In this document: positions 12,348 through 19,791 of the stretch, one piece after another
How the letters are laid out: each line of letters opens with the position of its first letter
Position numbering within the stretch: the stretch's first letter is position 1
Source: JALOAD01 sp023228995 [NCBI: Candidatus Muiribacterium halophilum]
Lineage (GTDB): Bacteria; Muiribacteriota; Muiribacteriia; Muiribacteriales
DNA: 19,791 nucleotides
Direction of reading: 5' to 3'
Assembly: GCA_023228995.1 (NCBI GenBank)
Contig: JALOAD010000060.1
Coordinates: forward strand, 1 to 19,791
The notes under the pieces: generated by a model
Seen by the model: only the letters and a program-made list of their open reading frames with translations
Databases searched by the model: none
Told to the model about the DNA's origin: nothing
Program-made: the position numbers and the translations under genes

Positions 12348-13992
12348 AAACCAATATATTTATGCTGTTTTATCAGTAATATGTCTTATACTGTTTTTTA
12401 GATTATTTACAATTAATAACGGTATGCTTACTGATTCTTATGTAAATCTAATAATATCACAAAATTTAGAAGAATTTTTTGTTAACACTCCATCAGGAGT
12501 TTTTAATGAAAATCTAATTTATCCTTTATTGATAAAAATTTTTAGTATAGGATTTAATCCATTAACTTCTCCTATAATTATAAACTTTTTAGCATTATTC
12601 GGTGCAAGTTGTTTTTTGTTTAAAATCTGTCTGAAATATTCTGAAAGTTTAATAGCTTCTTTTTTAACAGCTTTGTTTTTTATAATCAATCCGATTATTT
12701 TATTTTGGGTAGCAAGACCAATGCCAGATATACTTTTTTGCTTTTTTGCAGTTTTATTTTTTTATATTGCAATTTTCACACAAAATAGATTATTGAAAAT
12801 CCTAGTTTTTACAGTTTTGTGTCTTATAAGAACAGAAGGAATACTTCTAATTCCTTTATTTTTTATAAATAAAAAATTTAAAACAAAAGATTTTATTTAT
12901 ATTGCCATATCTGTAAGTATTTTAATAATTGTATTTTTTGTATTTAATCTTGGTGGTGGAATTAATTTTAAAATTGCATTTGATAATATAAAAGATATTG
13001 ACATTAAAAATAATCTTTTCAAGCATATAAATTCATTTTTTTATGTATTTCAAATTCCAGTAATGATTTTTTTGGGTGCTGGTTTACTTTATCTTTTTAA
13101 ATTTGAAAAAAATAATCGTAAGTTTTTTTATATATTTATTCCTGTAATTATATATTTTGGAATGAATGTATTTTGGAAATATGTTCAATTTAGACATTAT
13201 ATACCTTTTATACCTTTTCTTTTAATTCTTATATGTGTGTTTTTTAAATATATGATTAAAGAAACAGAAAAATTTTCAAGACATTTGACTTTATTTCTTA
13301 TACTCTTTGTTTTATACACATGTTTTGATATTTATAAAGTTAGTTATTATAGAATTGAAAATTCAAAAAATGTTATGCAAGATGTATATGAAGCTGGAAT
13401 TTATGCTCAAGAACAAAATTATCCGATTATTGCAAGCAATATTAATGATGTTTTAAAATATTTTGATATTACAAATAATTTGATTATTTTTGATGATTGG
13501 GAAACTATCCTTGAAAACATTGAAAAAAACGATATATATTTTATTTTATCCCAGTATAGATTAAGTAAATTTCCTGAATTTGAATTTCTTGAAGAAATTA
13601 AGATTTTTAAATCTAATTATAAAGTTTTTTATCCATGTGTTCCGTGTGAACAGTATGAAAATACATGGAATTGGGAAATAATGAAAGGAAAACAGGTAGA
13701 TTATAAAACAGTTATATATAAATTAAATCGAATTGCATTTCTTTCATTTTTTATTCAGAATGCTTTGGATTTAAAGGATTTTGCATTAAGTGCATTTTAT
13801 TGTGATAAAATGCTTAATATTTCAAAAAAGCTTGATGAAAATTCATTAAAAGAAATTAAAAAAATATATTATATGGCTGCAATGACAGCTAAAAATTCTC
13901 AATCAAAGCTTAAATTTGGTAAAAAAGCTTTAAATATCAATGTTGAATCTGATATTGATGAAAATCTTGAGTATTTGTTAAATTCCAAATGA
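12313..13992 (+). CDS. Polytopic GT-C fold glycosyltransferase (ArnT/PMT-like, GT39 type)
   Basis: Probably transfers a sugar from a lipid-phosphate donor on the outer face of the membrane. The 559-residue protein has about ten membrane segments up to residue 340, then a soluble C-terminal domain (about 350-559). The family pattern includes an acidic first outer loop (NGMLTDSYVN), a helix-rich region with PIILFWVARPMPDILFCF, and LIRTEGILLIPLFF. The start is uncertain: TTG 12313 and TTG 12331 both precede the first membrane helix and overlap thiT, and neither has a strong ribosome site. The next ATG would remove that helix. The TGA overlaps the following ATG by four bases. Donor and acceptor are unknown. 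Confidence 0.78.
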   Translation: MREKRYLNLVNKNQYIYAVLSVICLILFFRLFTINNGMLTDSYVNLIISQNLEEFFVNTPSGVFNENLIYPLLIKIFSIGFNPLTSPIIINFLALFGASCFLFKICLKYSESLIASFLTALFFIINPIILFWVARPMPDILFCFFAVLFFYIAIFTQNRLLKILVFTVLCLIRTEGILLIPLFFINKKFKTKDFIYIAISVSILIIVFFVFNLGGGINFKIAFDNIKDIDIKNNLFKHINSFFYVFQIPVMIFLGAGLLYLFKFEKNNRKFFYIFIPVIIYFGMNVFWKYVQFRHYIPFIPFLLILICVFFKYMIKETEKFSRHLTLFLILFVLYTCFDIYKVSYYRIENSKNVMQDVYEAGIYAQEQNYPIIASNINDVLKYFDITNNLIIFDDWETILENIEKNDIYFILSQYRLSKFPEFEFLEEIKIFKSNYKVFYPCVPCEQYENTWNWEIMKGKQVDYKTVIYKLNRIAFLSFFIQNALDLKDFALSAFYCDKMLNISKKLDENSLKEIKKIYYMAAMTAKNSQSKLKFGKKALNINVESDIDENLEYLLNSK

Positions 13993-15041
13993 AAAAGACT
14001 ATATTGTTTTATAATCAGTCAATTTTTGAAATACCTTTAAATAATATTATATTAAAAAAATTTAAAAAACTCAGTGTTAATTTTGATATTTGGATTTTTG
14101 CACAAAATAAAGATAGATTTTTTTTGAAATTTAATAATATTGCTTCATTTTTTCTGTTAAAAAGATTCAATAACTTTTTTTTAAGACATTTCTTTTTTAT
14201 ATTATTATCTTTTTTTTATTTACCTTTAATAATAAAAAAAAATAAAATTAAAAATATTGTTTTTCAGTCAGGTTATGATTTTTTAGTTATTTTGCTTATT
14301 AAAATTATGTTTAGAAATAAAATAAATATTATATTGGAATTTCATGGTGATATGTTCAGTGGAATGAAACATTATAATTCATTTTTTATTAAAAATTATA
14401 TAGCATATTTATTTGTGAAACTTTCAGAAAAGATTGCTGATAAAAAAAGAGCAGTATCGCAAATTGCTTTAAAAAATGCTGATATTATTTTTCCGCCATA
14501 TATGGATCTTGAATATTTTGTTAGGCCAATCAGTATAAAAAGAGAAAAGATAATATTTTTTGCCGGTATGCTTGAAAAAATAAAAAATATTGATTATCTC
14601 ATAACAGAATTTTATAAATTTCAAAGCGAATTTCCAGATTACACACTCAATATAGCTGGAACTGGTAGTGAATTAAAAAACATTGAAAATATGGTAAAAA
14701 AACTGAACATTTCTCACAAGGTGAATTTTTTAGGAGTTTTAAAAAGAGAAAGTCTAAAATATGAGTATTATAGAAGTGAGATCTTTGTACTTCCTTCTTT
14801 AAGTGAAGGATTTGGAAGAGTTGCGTGTGAAGCTTCTGTTTGCGGATGTAAAGTACTGGTTAGTGAAAACTGTGGAGTCAAGACTTATTTTAATCACAAT
14901 AATATTTTCAATAAGACAGGACTTTATCAGAAAATAGTAGATAATATCAAAGATACAAATAATATTGAAAATAAAAAAATATATAGTCTTTTAGGTGATA
15001 CAGAATTTTTTGAGGGAATGAAGCTAATCGCAGTTGAATAG
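13989..15041 (+). CDS. GT4 family glycosyltransferase
   Basis: A cytoplasmic or membrane-peripheral retaining glycosyltransferase of GT-B fold (350 residues). The C-terminal half is clear: the KREKIIFFAGMLEKIKNIDYLI segment beginning near 184, NIAGTGSEL (221-229), VNFLGVL (245-251) and the E-x7-E motif EGFGRVACE (E273, E281) that contacts the donor sugar nucleotide. The N-terminal acceptor half has a long hydrophobic segment (about 64-83), which may bind the membrane. It is translationally coupled to the GT-C gene (ATGA overlap). Its 3' end overlaps the convergent glycosyltransferase by 18 bp. Confidence 0.9.
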   Translation: MKKTILFYNQSIFEIPLNNIILKKFKKLSVNFDIWIFAQNKDRFFLKFNNIASFFLLKRFNNFFLRHFFFILLSFFYLPLIIKKNKIKNIVFQSGYDFLVILLIKIMFRNKINIILEFHGDMFSGMKHYNSFFIKNYIAYLFVKLSEKIADKKRAVSQIALKNADIIFPPYMDLEYFVRPISIKREKIIFFAGMLEKIKNIDYLITEFYKFQSEFPDYTLNIAGTGSELKNIENMVKKLNISHKVNFLGVLKRESLKYEYYRSEIFVLPSLSEGFGRVACEASVCGCKVLVSENCGVKTYFNHNNIFNKTGLYQKIVDNIKDTNNIENKKIYSLLGDTEFFEGMKLIAVE

Positions 15042-16118
15042 TTTTTTTAATCTATTGATATGTGAGTTTATATGAAAGTCTGGAGATAAATAAGTCTTAG
15101 CTATTAGAGCATTATATTTTTCTCTGCTGTTATTTTCGATTATATATTCGTATATCTGATTAATATCTTTATATATAAATGCGTTCAGATTATTTACAAC
15201 CCCTGTATCTTTTATATGCTGTGTTGTGAGAACTGGAATTCCAAAATTTAAAGCTTCAAGTATAGCATTTGGACAACCTTCTCCTTTGATTGAGTTTAAA
15301 ATAAAGTAATCAGCTTTTTCAAATTCAAGTATTTTATCTTTATCAAAGACACTGTCTTTAAATATTACACAGACACCTTTTTTTTCCGCCAGTCTTTTCA
15401 GATTATATTCTTCGGGACCAGTACCACATATTGTAAGTGATATTTCTTTATGTTCTGATATAAATTCAATGATCTCATGTATTTTTTTTCGTTTTATTAA
15501 TCTTGATATTGTAAGAAGTCTTGTTCGGGGTTTATTATTTTCTGCTGTTTTTTTTGCAATATCTGAAACGACTGGATTAAACAATACATGAGTATTTTTT
15601 ATAATATTTATGCTTTTAAGATATTTTTCCATAATATATGAAACACAAATAAATCCTGTTTTAAAAAAAGAAATTATCTTTAGTATTAATAATAAAACAC
15701 CTGATTTTATCTTTGCATATAAGCTATTTTTTAAGCTGTCCTGAGAAAATTCTCTGTGATACTCACCACCGATTCTTAAAAACACTTTTTTATTTAATAA
15801 TCTAAATATTATTATACTTAAAAATGTATCCTGAGGAGATGATATTGCAAATATTACAGAATCTTTTTTTATATATTTAAAACTGAAATATAAAAACTGA
15901 AATGGTCTTATAAATTTTATCCCTTTGAATTGAATATGTCTGAAAGGAAATTTTTCTTTATTTATATGATTATAGTTAATATAGCTTGAAATAAGTGTTA
16001 TTCTGAAATGTTCAGAAAGATAAGGCAATATATTTTTAATATATGTCGCAGGTCCACCAATTTGAGGTGGAAAGGTTGGCGCAAGTATAATAAGTTGTTT
16101 TTTTTGTCTTTTATTCAT
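15024..16118 (-). CDS. GT4 family glycosyltransferase (minus strand)
   Basis: A 364-residue GT-B glycosyltransferase. The N-terminus has the acceptor-domain glycine loop PTFPPQIGGPATYI (14-27). The C-terminal domain has LLTISRLIKRKKI, LTICGTGPEE and the E-x7-E motif in GEGCPNAILEAL. No strong Shine-Dalgarno precedes the ATG (only AAGA). It is the only glycan gene here on the minus strand, convergent with the previous gene and divergent from the next, so it has its own promoter and may be an inverted or inserted member of the cluster. Confidence 0.9.
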   Translation of the reverse strand: MNKRQKKQLIILAPTFPPQIGGPATYIKNILPYLSEHFRITLISSYINYNHINKEKFPFRHIQFKGIKFIRPFQFLYFSFKYIKKDSVIFAISSPQDTFLSIIIFRLLNKKVFLRIGGEYHREFSQDSLKNSLYAKIKSGVLLLILKIISFFKTGFICVSYIMEKYLKSINIIKNTHVLFNPVVSDIAKKTAENNKPRTRLLTISRLIKRKKIHEIIEFISEHKEISLTICGTGPEEYNLKRLAEKKGVCVIFKDSVFDKDKILEFEKADYFILNSIKGEGCPNAILEALNFGIPVLTTQHIKDTGVVNNLNAFIYKDINQIYEYIIENNSREKYNALIAKTYLSPDFHINSHINRLKKLFNCD

Positions 16119-16147
16119 TCTTGTATTAATATAGCATAATATTAATT

Positions 16148-16191
16148 TATAATAAATTGAGATCTCTGAATAAATAAAAATTTAGAGGTCT
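16148..16191 (+). promoter_or_regulatory. Promoter -10 and leader hairpin upstream of the glycan operon
   Basis: TATAAT at 16148-16153 predicts a start near 16160. Exactly there an 11-bp hairpin begins: AGATCTCTGAA (16160-16170) pairs with TTTAGAGGTCT (16181-16191), two pairs being G-U, around a 10-nt AT loop. GAGATCTC (16159-16166) is also a palindrome. No clear -35 is visible. It may stabilise the mRNA 5' end or be a protein-binding site. Confidence 0.4.
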
Positions 16192-16210
16192 TAATTATCT
16201 AAGGAATAAA

Positions 16211-17365
16211 ATGAAAAAGAGTTTGCTTTATGTTTTAAATTCCAGAATGCCATCAGAAAAAGGTTATGGCATTCAAACTGTCAATTCATGCAATGCTCTT
16301 TCAGAATTTTATAATGTGAATCTGTGTTATCAGCAGAGGTCAAAAAATATAGGATTTGATGAATTTTATGGAATTGATTGCGGTAGATTTAAAAAAAATC
16401 CAATATTCACAGGCGAACTGAGCTTATTTTATAATATTTCTCCGTTATTCTGGTTTTTATGTTTGCAGATTATTTTTTATTTCAGATTTTTATTTATCGA
16501 AGATTTAAAAAAATACAATATAATTTTCACTAGAGACGAGAATTGTGCATTAATCCTTGAAATATTAAAAAGAATCGGATTTCTGGAAAATACAAAAGTA
16601 TGTTTTGAAGCACATACATATAACAAAAAATTTGTCTTTTTAAAAAAAATAGATTTTATTTTTACTCTAACTGATTTTTCTGGGAAAATGTTTGAAAGAT
16701 TCAGAAAAAATATTTTTGTTTTACCTGATGCAGTTGATTCAAATCTTTTTAAAAAGCATAGAAAATCTAATTACTTAAGAACACGATTTAATGTTGAATC
16801 TTCAAAAAAAATTCTGCTTTATACAGGTAAAAGTATAACTTGTGGAATGGAAAAGGGTATTTTTAATATTATTGAAGCAGTGTCTGAAATTAATGATATT
16901 GTGTTTTTCTGTGTTGGTGGTCCTGATTATATGATTGAAAAATATAAAAAATATATTATTAGAAAAAATTATAATCAGGAAAAATTTTATTTTATTGACC
17001 ATGTTAAATACACATTAATACCAAAGATAACAAATTCAGCTGATATTGTTTTATTATACATGCCGGATAATTTACATTTCTCTAAATATGCATCTCCTCT
17101 AAAGATGTTTGAATATTTATGTTCGGGAAAACCTGTAATATTGTCAGAATTACAAAATTTAAAAAAATTTTCAGAACTTTGTCGGGCGGAAATAAACTTT
17201 GTTGAACCGGAGAATCCGCAATTACTTAGAGAAAAGATTATTCAGATAATTTCACAATATGAACAGTATTTTGAAAATAGTCAAAAAAATATTGTTATTG
17301 CAGAGAATTTCACTTGGAAAAAACGTGCTTATCATATAAAAAATATAATTAGCAAGGAAATTTAA
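16211..17365 (+). CDS. GT4-like glycosyltransferase
   Basis: A 384-residue GT-B glycosyltransferase. The N-terminus has SRMPSEKGYGIQTVNSCNAL, where the glycine loop of the acceptor domain is expected. The C-terminal domain has KKILLYTGKS, VFFCVGGPDYMI and SPLKMFEYLCSGKPVILSE, the usual P-K-x-x-E-Y-x-x-x-G donor-site segment. The first glutamate of the classical E-x7-E motif is not evident. AAGGA (16201-16205) precedes ATG 16211. It begins a plus-strand operon with the transferase at 17367 (1-nt gap) and the glycosyltransferase at 18352. Confidence 0.87.
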   Translation: MKKSLLYVLNSRMPSEKGYGIQTVNSCNALSEFYNVNLCYQQRSKNIGFDEFYGIDCGRFKKNPIFTGELSLFYNISPLFWFLCLQIIFYFRFLFIEDLKKYNIIFTRDENCALILEILKRIGFLENTKVCFEAHTYNKKFVFLKKIDFIFTLTDFSGKMFERFRKNIFVLPDAVDSNLFKKHRKSNYLRTRFNVESSKKILLYTGKSITCGMEKGIFNIIEAVSEINDIVFFCVGGPDYMIEKYKKYIIRKNYNQEKFYFIDHVKYTLIPKITNSADIVLLYMPDNLHFSKYASPLKMFEYLCSGKPVILSELQNLKKFSELCRAEINFVEPENPQLLREKIIQIISQYEQYFENSQKNIVIAENFTWKKRAYHIKNIISKEI

Positions 17366-17366
17366 A

Positions 17367-18371
17367 ATGAAAATACTTGTATATTTAATCGGATCATTTT
17401 TATTATCTTTTTTTATTCAGAAGTTATCAATAATGCTTTGTAGAAAATTTGAGCTATATGATCTTCCCGGAGAAAGAAAAGTTCATACTGAACCAATACC
17501 AAGGTTAGGTGGGATTGGAATATTCATATCAGTATTGATAATGGCATTAATAACAGGTTTATTAAAAAATCCAGAATTGAGAAAAATAATAATAGCTTCA
17601 TCAGCAATATTTCTCCTCAATCTTTTTGATGATTTAAAAAAAGCCGGTATCAACAATCGTATTAAACTGGTTTTTCAGATAATAATCAGCGTAATTTTGT
17701 ATTATTCAGGTATAAAGATCTCACTTTTCTTAAATAATGAGATATTAAGGTTTTTTGTTACAATATTCTGGATTACAGGTATAATGAATTCTTTTAATCT
17801 TATTGATAATATGAATGGCCTTTCTTCCGGTCTTGGAATTATATCTAGCTTGTTTTTTTCCTTTATATTTTTTCAAGAAGGAAAGATAGAATTAATGTAT
17901 TTTAGTTTGGTTTTAGCTTGTTCGTTATCAGGGTTTTTAATACTTAATTTTCCAAAAGCAAGGATTTTTATGGGAGATTGTGGAGCAAATTTTTTAGGTT
18001 TTTTACTTGCGACTATTTCTATTACAGGAACTTATGTTGTTGAAACAAGACTTACAAGACTACCTGTAATCGCACCTCTTTTAATCTTGTCAGTTCCAAT
18101 TTATGATACTTTGTCAGTTATTATAATTAGAAAACTTAATGGTTATTCAATTTTTAGACCAGATACAAATCATATTTCTCATAGATTAACTAAAATGGGA
18201 ATTTCGCAAAAAAACTCAGTTCTTGTCATTTTTTTAATATCTGTAATTGGCGGACTTGGTGCATTGATGTTGAGAGATCTTTATTTAAAAAGTGCTCTTA
18301 TATTATTATTTCAGTTGTTTATTTTTTATATTTTGATTACAATTCTCGTATATGCTGGAAAAAAGAATTAA
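17367..18371 (+). CDS. Polyprenyl-phosphate sugar-1-phosphate transferase (WecA/TagO/MraY family)
   Basis: Moves a UDP-activated sugar-1-phosphate, probably N-acetylglucosamine or a relative, to undecaprenyl phosphate, the first step of a lipid-linked glycan. It is an integral membrane protein of 334 residues with about ten helices. Conserved parts are GERKVHTEPIPRLGGIGIF (35-53), FDD with D88 and D89, the NSFNLIDNMNGL segment (141-152) with N144 and D147, FMGDCGANFLG (201-211) with D204, and HISHRL (269-274), the HxxHR-type loop. IDNMNGL instead of the commoner IDGLDGL marks a WecA/TagO subgroup rather than MraY. AAGGAAA (17354-17360) precedes ATG 17367. Confidence 0.93.
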   Translation: MKILVYLIGSFLLSFFIQKLSIMLCRKFELYDLPGERKVHTEPIPRLGGIGIFISVLIMALITGLLKNPELRKIIIASSAIFLLNLFDDLKKAGINNRIKLVFQIIISVILYYSGIKISLFLNNEILRFFVTIFWITGIMNSFNLIDNMNGLSSGLGIISSLFFSFIFFQEGKIELMYFSLVLACSLSGFLILNFPKARIFMGDCGANFLGFLLATISITGTYVVETRLTRLPVIAPLLILSVPIYDTLSVIIIRKLNGYSIFRPDTNHISHRLTKMGISQKNSVLVIFLISVIGGLGALMLRDLYLKSALILLFQLFIFYILITILVYAGKKN

Positions 18372-19533
18372 AGTTGCACATATTATAACAAGACTCATAA
18401 TCGGTGGAGCTCAGGAAAATACGCTTTATACATTAGAAAGTCTTCAGAATGATAAACAATTTGATGCTTATCTTATATCAGGAGAAACTTTAGGTCCTGA
18501 AGGTAAACTTTATCAGACTGATGAATTTAAAATCAAAAAGCTTATAGTTTGTCCTTTTCTTACTAGGGAAATTGAACCTTTTAACGATATAAGAGCTTTG
18601 ATTTTTCTAATTAAGCTTTTTAAAAAAGAAAAATTTGATATTGTACATACTCATTCTTCCAAAGCTGGTGTAATTGGTAGAATTGCAGCTTTTATTTCAG
18701 GTATTCCTATTATAATTCATACAATTCATGGTCTTCCATTTCATTCAGGAGAAAATTTTTTAAGAAATTTTATATTTATAAAACTTGAAAAACTCTGTGC
18801 ATATATTTCAAATAAGATTATATCAGTATGCGATACAATGACTTTGAAATTTCTTAAAGCTGGAATTGGAAAAAAAAATCAATTTATTACTGTTTATAGT
18901 GGAATGAATATTAAAAGATACTCTCCAGTTATGAATGAAGAAACAAGAAAAGATGAGAGAAACAAACTTGGAATATTTGATAAAGATATTGTATTTATAA
19001 AAGTTGCAAGATTATTTGAATTAAAAGGACATGAATATATTATAAAAGCTGCTGAAAAATTAAAAGAAGAATATTCTAATATAAAATTTATATTTGTTGG
19101 AGATGGAATATTAAAAGAACAACTCTTAAAAGAAATTAAATTAAAAAATCTTGAAAAATATTTTATTTTTACTGGTTTAGTATCTCCTGAAAAAGTACCT
19201 TTTTATATAGAGTTGAGTGATTGTGTTATACATACATCATTAAGAGAAGGACTTGCCCGAGTAATACCTCAAGGTTTTTTAATGGGAAAACCAGTTATTT
19301 CATGGGATGTTGATGGTGCATGGGAATTAATAAAAAATAAAGAAACTGGATATCTTGTAAAAGAAAAAGATGAAGAAGAATTATTAAAAGTTATTAAAGA
19401 GGTTATTAACAATAAAGATTTAGCTCTTAAAATGGCATTAAACGGTCAGAAATTATGCCAAAAATTATATTCGCATGAATTAATGGGTGAAAAAATCAAA
19501 AAATTGTATAAGAACAGTATAGAAAAAGTATAA
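18352..19533 (+). CDS. GT4 family glycosyltransferase
   Basis: A 393-residue GT-B glycosyltransferase. The N-terminus reads VAHIITRLIIGGAQENTL (8-25), the standard glycine loop. HTHSSKAGVIGRIAA and HTIHGLPFH follow, and the donor domain has FIKVARLFELKGHEYII, FIFVGDG and SLREGLARVIPQGFLMGKPV. The second glutamate of E-x7-E is Gln, which I recall as usual in this REGLARV-type subgroup. It overlaps the transferase gene by 20 nt, with no separate ribosome site, so translation is probably coupled. Its last codons (from about 19506) are made of an 11-bp tandem repeat that continues past the stop. Confidence 0.92.
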   Translation: MLEKRIKVAHIITRLIIGGAQENTLYTLESLQNDKQFDAYLISGETLGPEGKLYQTDEFKIKKLIVCPFLTREIEPFNDIRALIFLIKLFKKEKFDIVHTHSSKAGVIGRIAAFISGIPIIIHTIHGLPFHSGENFLRNFIFIKLEKLCAYISNKIISVCDTMTLKFLKAGIGKKNQFITVYSGMNIKRYSPVMNEETRKDERNKLGIFDKDIVFIKVARLFELKGHEYIIKAAEKLKEEYSNIKFIFVGDGILKEQLLKEIKLKNLEKYFIFTGLVSPEKVPFYIELSDCVIHTSLREGLARVIPQGFLMGKPVISWDVDGAWELIKNKETGYLVKEKDEEELLKVIKEVINNKDLALKMALNGQKLCQKLYSHELMGEKIKKLYKNSIEKV

Positions 19534-19593
19534 GAACGGTATAGAATCGGTATGAGTAGCGTATGAAAGAGGTATAAGAACAGTATAAAAACG
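19506..19593 (+). repeat. 11-bp tandem repeat, eight units, overlapping the end of the glycosyltransferase gene
   Basis: Eight consecutive 11-bp units all begin GTAT and follow the consensus GTATAAGAACG, with no insertions or deletions. Odd and even units alternate (GTATAAGAACR, GTATAGAAWMR), giving a 22-bp higher period. The first units encode the terminal residues of the glycosyltransferase and its TAA (19531-19533). The rest lie downstream. Confidence 0.9.
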
Positions 19594-19664
19594 TGAAATA
19601 GTGAATGGTGAAAGGGTGAGATAGTAAAGGCTTTAAATGTTTTTCGTTGGTCCTATAATTATTC

Positions 19665-19682
19665 ATTTTTAATTTTTAATTG
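19665..19682 (+). repeat. Dispersed AT-rich word shared with 176-193
   Basis: ATTTTTAATTTTTAATTG occurs identically at both ends of the window, each time in an intergenic region just before a promoter with a perfect TTGACA. It may be part of a dispersed repeat family, though low complexity weakens the case. Confidence 0.45.
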
Positions 19683-19727
19683 ATTTTATAGGTTCATGGT
19701 ATTGAAAAAAAAAAGAAAAAACAATTC

Positions 19728-19756
19728 TTGACATAATAAAAGAGTTGTTGTAATAT
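19728..19756 (+). promoter_or_regulatory. Strong promoter at the right edge
   Basis: Perfect TTGACA (19728-19733), 17-bp spacer, TAATAT (19751-19756). The predicted start is about 19763. The transcript begins with a short stem, CTGCCG and CGGTGG around GAAA (19773 onward), before the window ends. The product cannot be told from here; an RNA gene or a structured leader is possible. Confidence 0.65.
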
Positions 19757-19791
19757 CAATAACACTGCCGGAAACGGTGGAACAAGAGGTC

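Noticed and set aside
19506-19593. CRISPR array
   Set aside because: The 11-bp units are contiguous without spacers and far shorter than CRISPR repeats.

Overview
The window comes from a very AT-rich bacterial chromosome using the standard bacterial code: several ORFs end in TGA and no internal TGA is needed. All five tRNA classes seen here encode their 3' CCA. The SRP RNA is the long form with an Alu domain, as in Bacillus/Clostridium, Thermotoga and some deep lineages. The order tRNA-Ser, SRP RNA, dnaX, ybaB/ebfC, recR matches the well-known Firmicutes arrangement. However, tadA, which often sits beside it there, is not in this window, and the local tRNA-Arg has the unusual anticodon GCG. 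I cannot name the phylum from the sequence alone.

Layout. Positions 1-334 are intergenic repeats with two copies of a GC-rich hairpin, then a tRNA-Asn. 677-2472 holds a small stress-type coiled-coil protein and a two-gene toxin-antitoxin module: an MqsR-like toxin and a three-part antitoxin (zinc ribbon, HTH, Panacea/SocA-like domain). 2489-4117 (minus) is a multi-spanning membrane protein with a C-terminal domain that looks like a degenerate TraB/Tiki-type domain. 4118-4877 is non-coding with hairpins and repeats. 4878-6329 (minus) is an exported polysaccharide deacetylase with an SH3b domain, and divergent from it is a CI-like repressor whose S24 protease active site looks dead. 7321-7740 is a cluster of four tRNAs (Ser-UGA, Ser-GCU, Arg-GCG, Ser-GGA), followed by a structured non-coding gap, then tag, tRNA-Ser(CGA) and the SRP RNA. 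With these, all four usual serine isoacceptors lie in 1.7 kb.

From 9315 to 15041 the genes dnaX, ybaB/ebfC, recR, a ThiT-type thiamine transporter subunit, a GT-C membrane glycosyltransferase and a GT4 glycosyltransferase run in one direction with every junction overlapping, so they are probably one transcription unit. The rest (15024-19533) is a surface-glycan locus: three more GT4 glycosyltransferases, one of them on the minus strand, and a WecA/TagO-type polyprenyl-phosphate sugar-1-phosphate transferase that would make the first lipid-linked intermediate. The last glycosyltransferase runs into an 11-bp tandem repeat, and the window ends just after a strong promoter for something outside it.

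The points most worth a second look are: the Panacea-MqsA-like composite antitoxin with its own operator; the tRNA-Arg(GCG)/missing tadA correlation; the dead-protease repressor; the membrane-tethered pseudo-Tiki protein; a cloverleaf-like non-coding element at 7790-7935; the A8 slippery runs in dnaX; and the 11-bp repeat array overlapping a stop codon.
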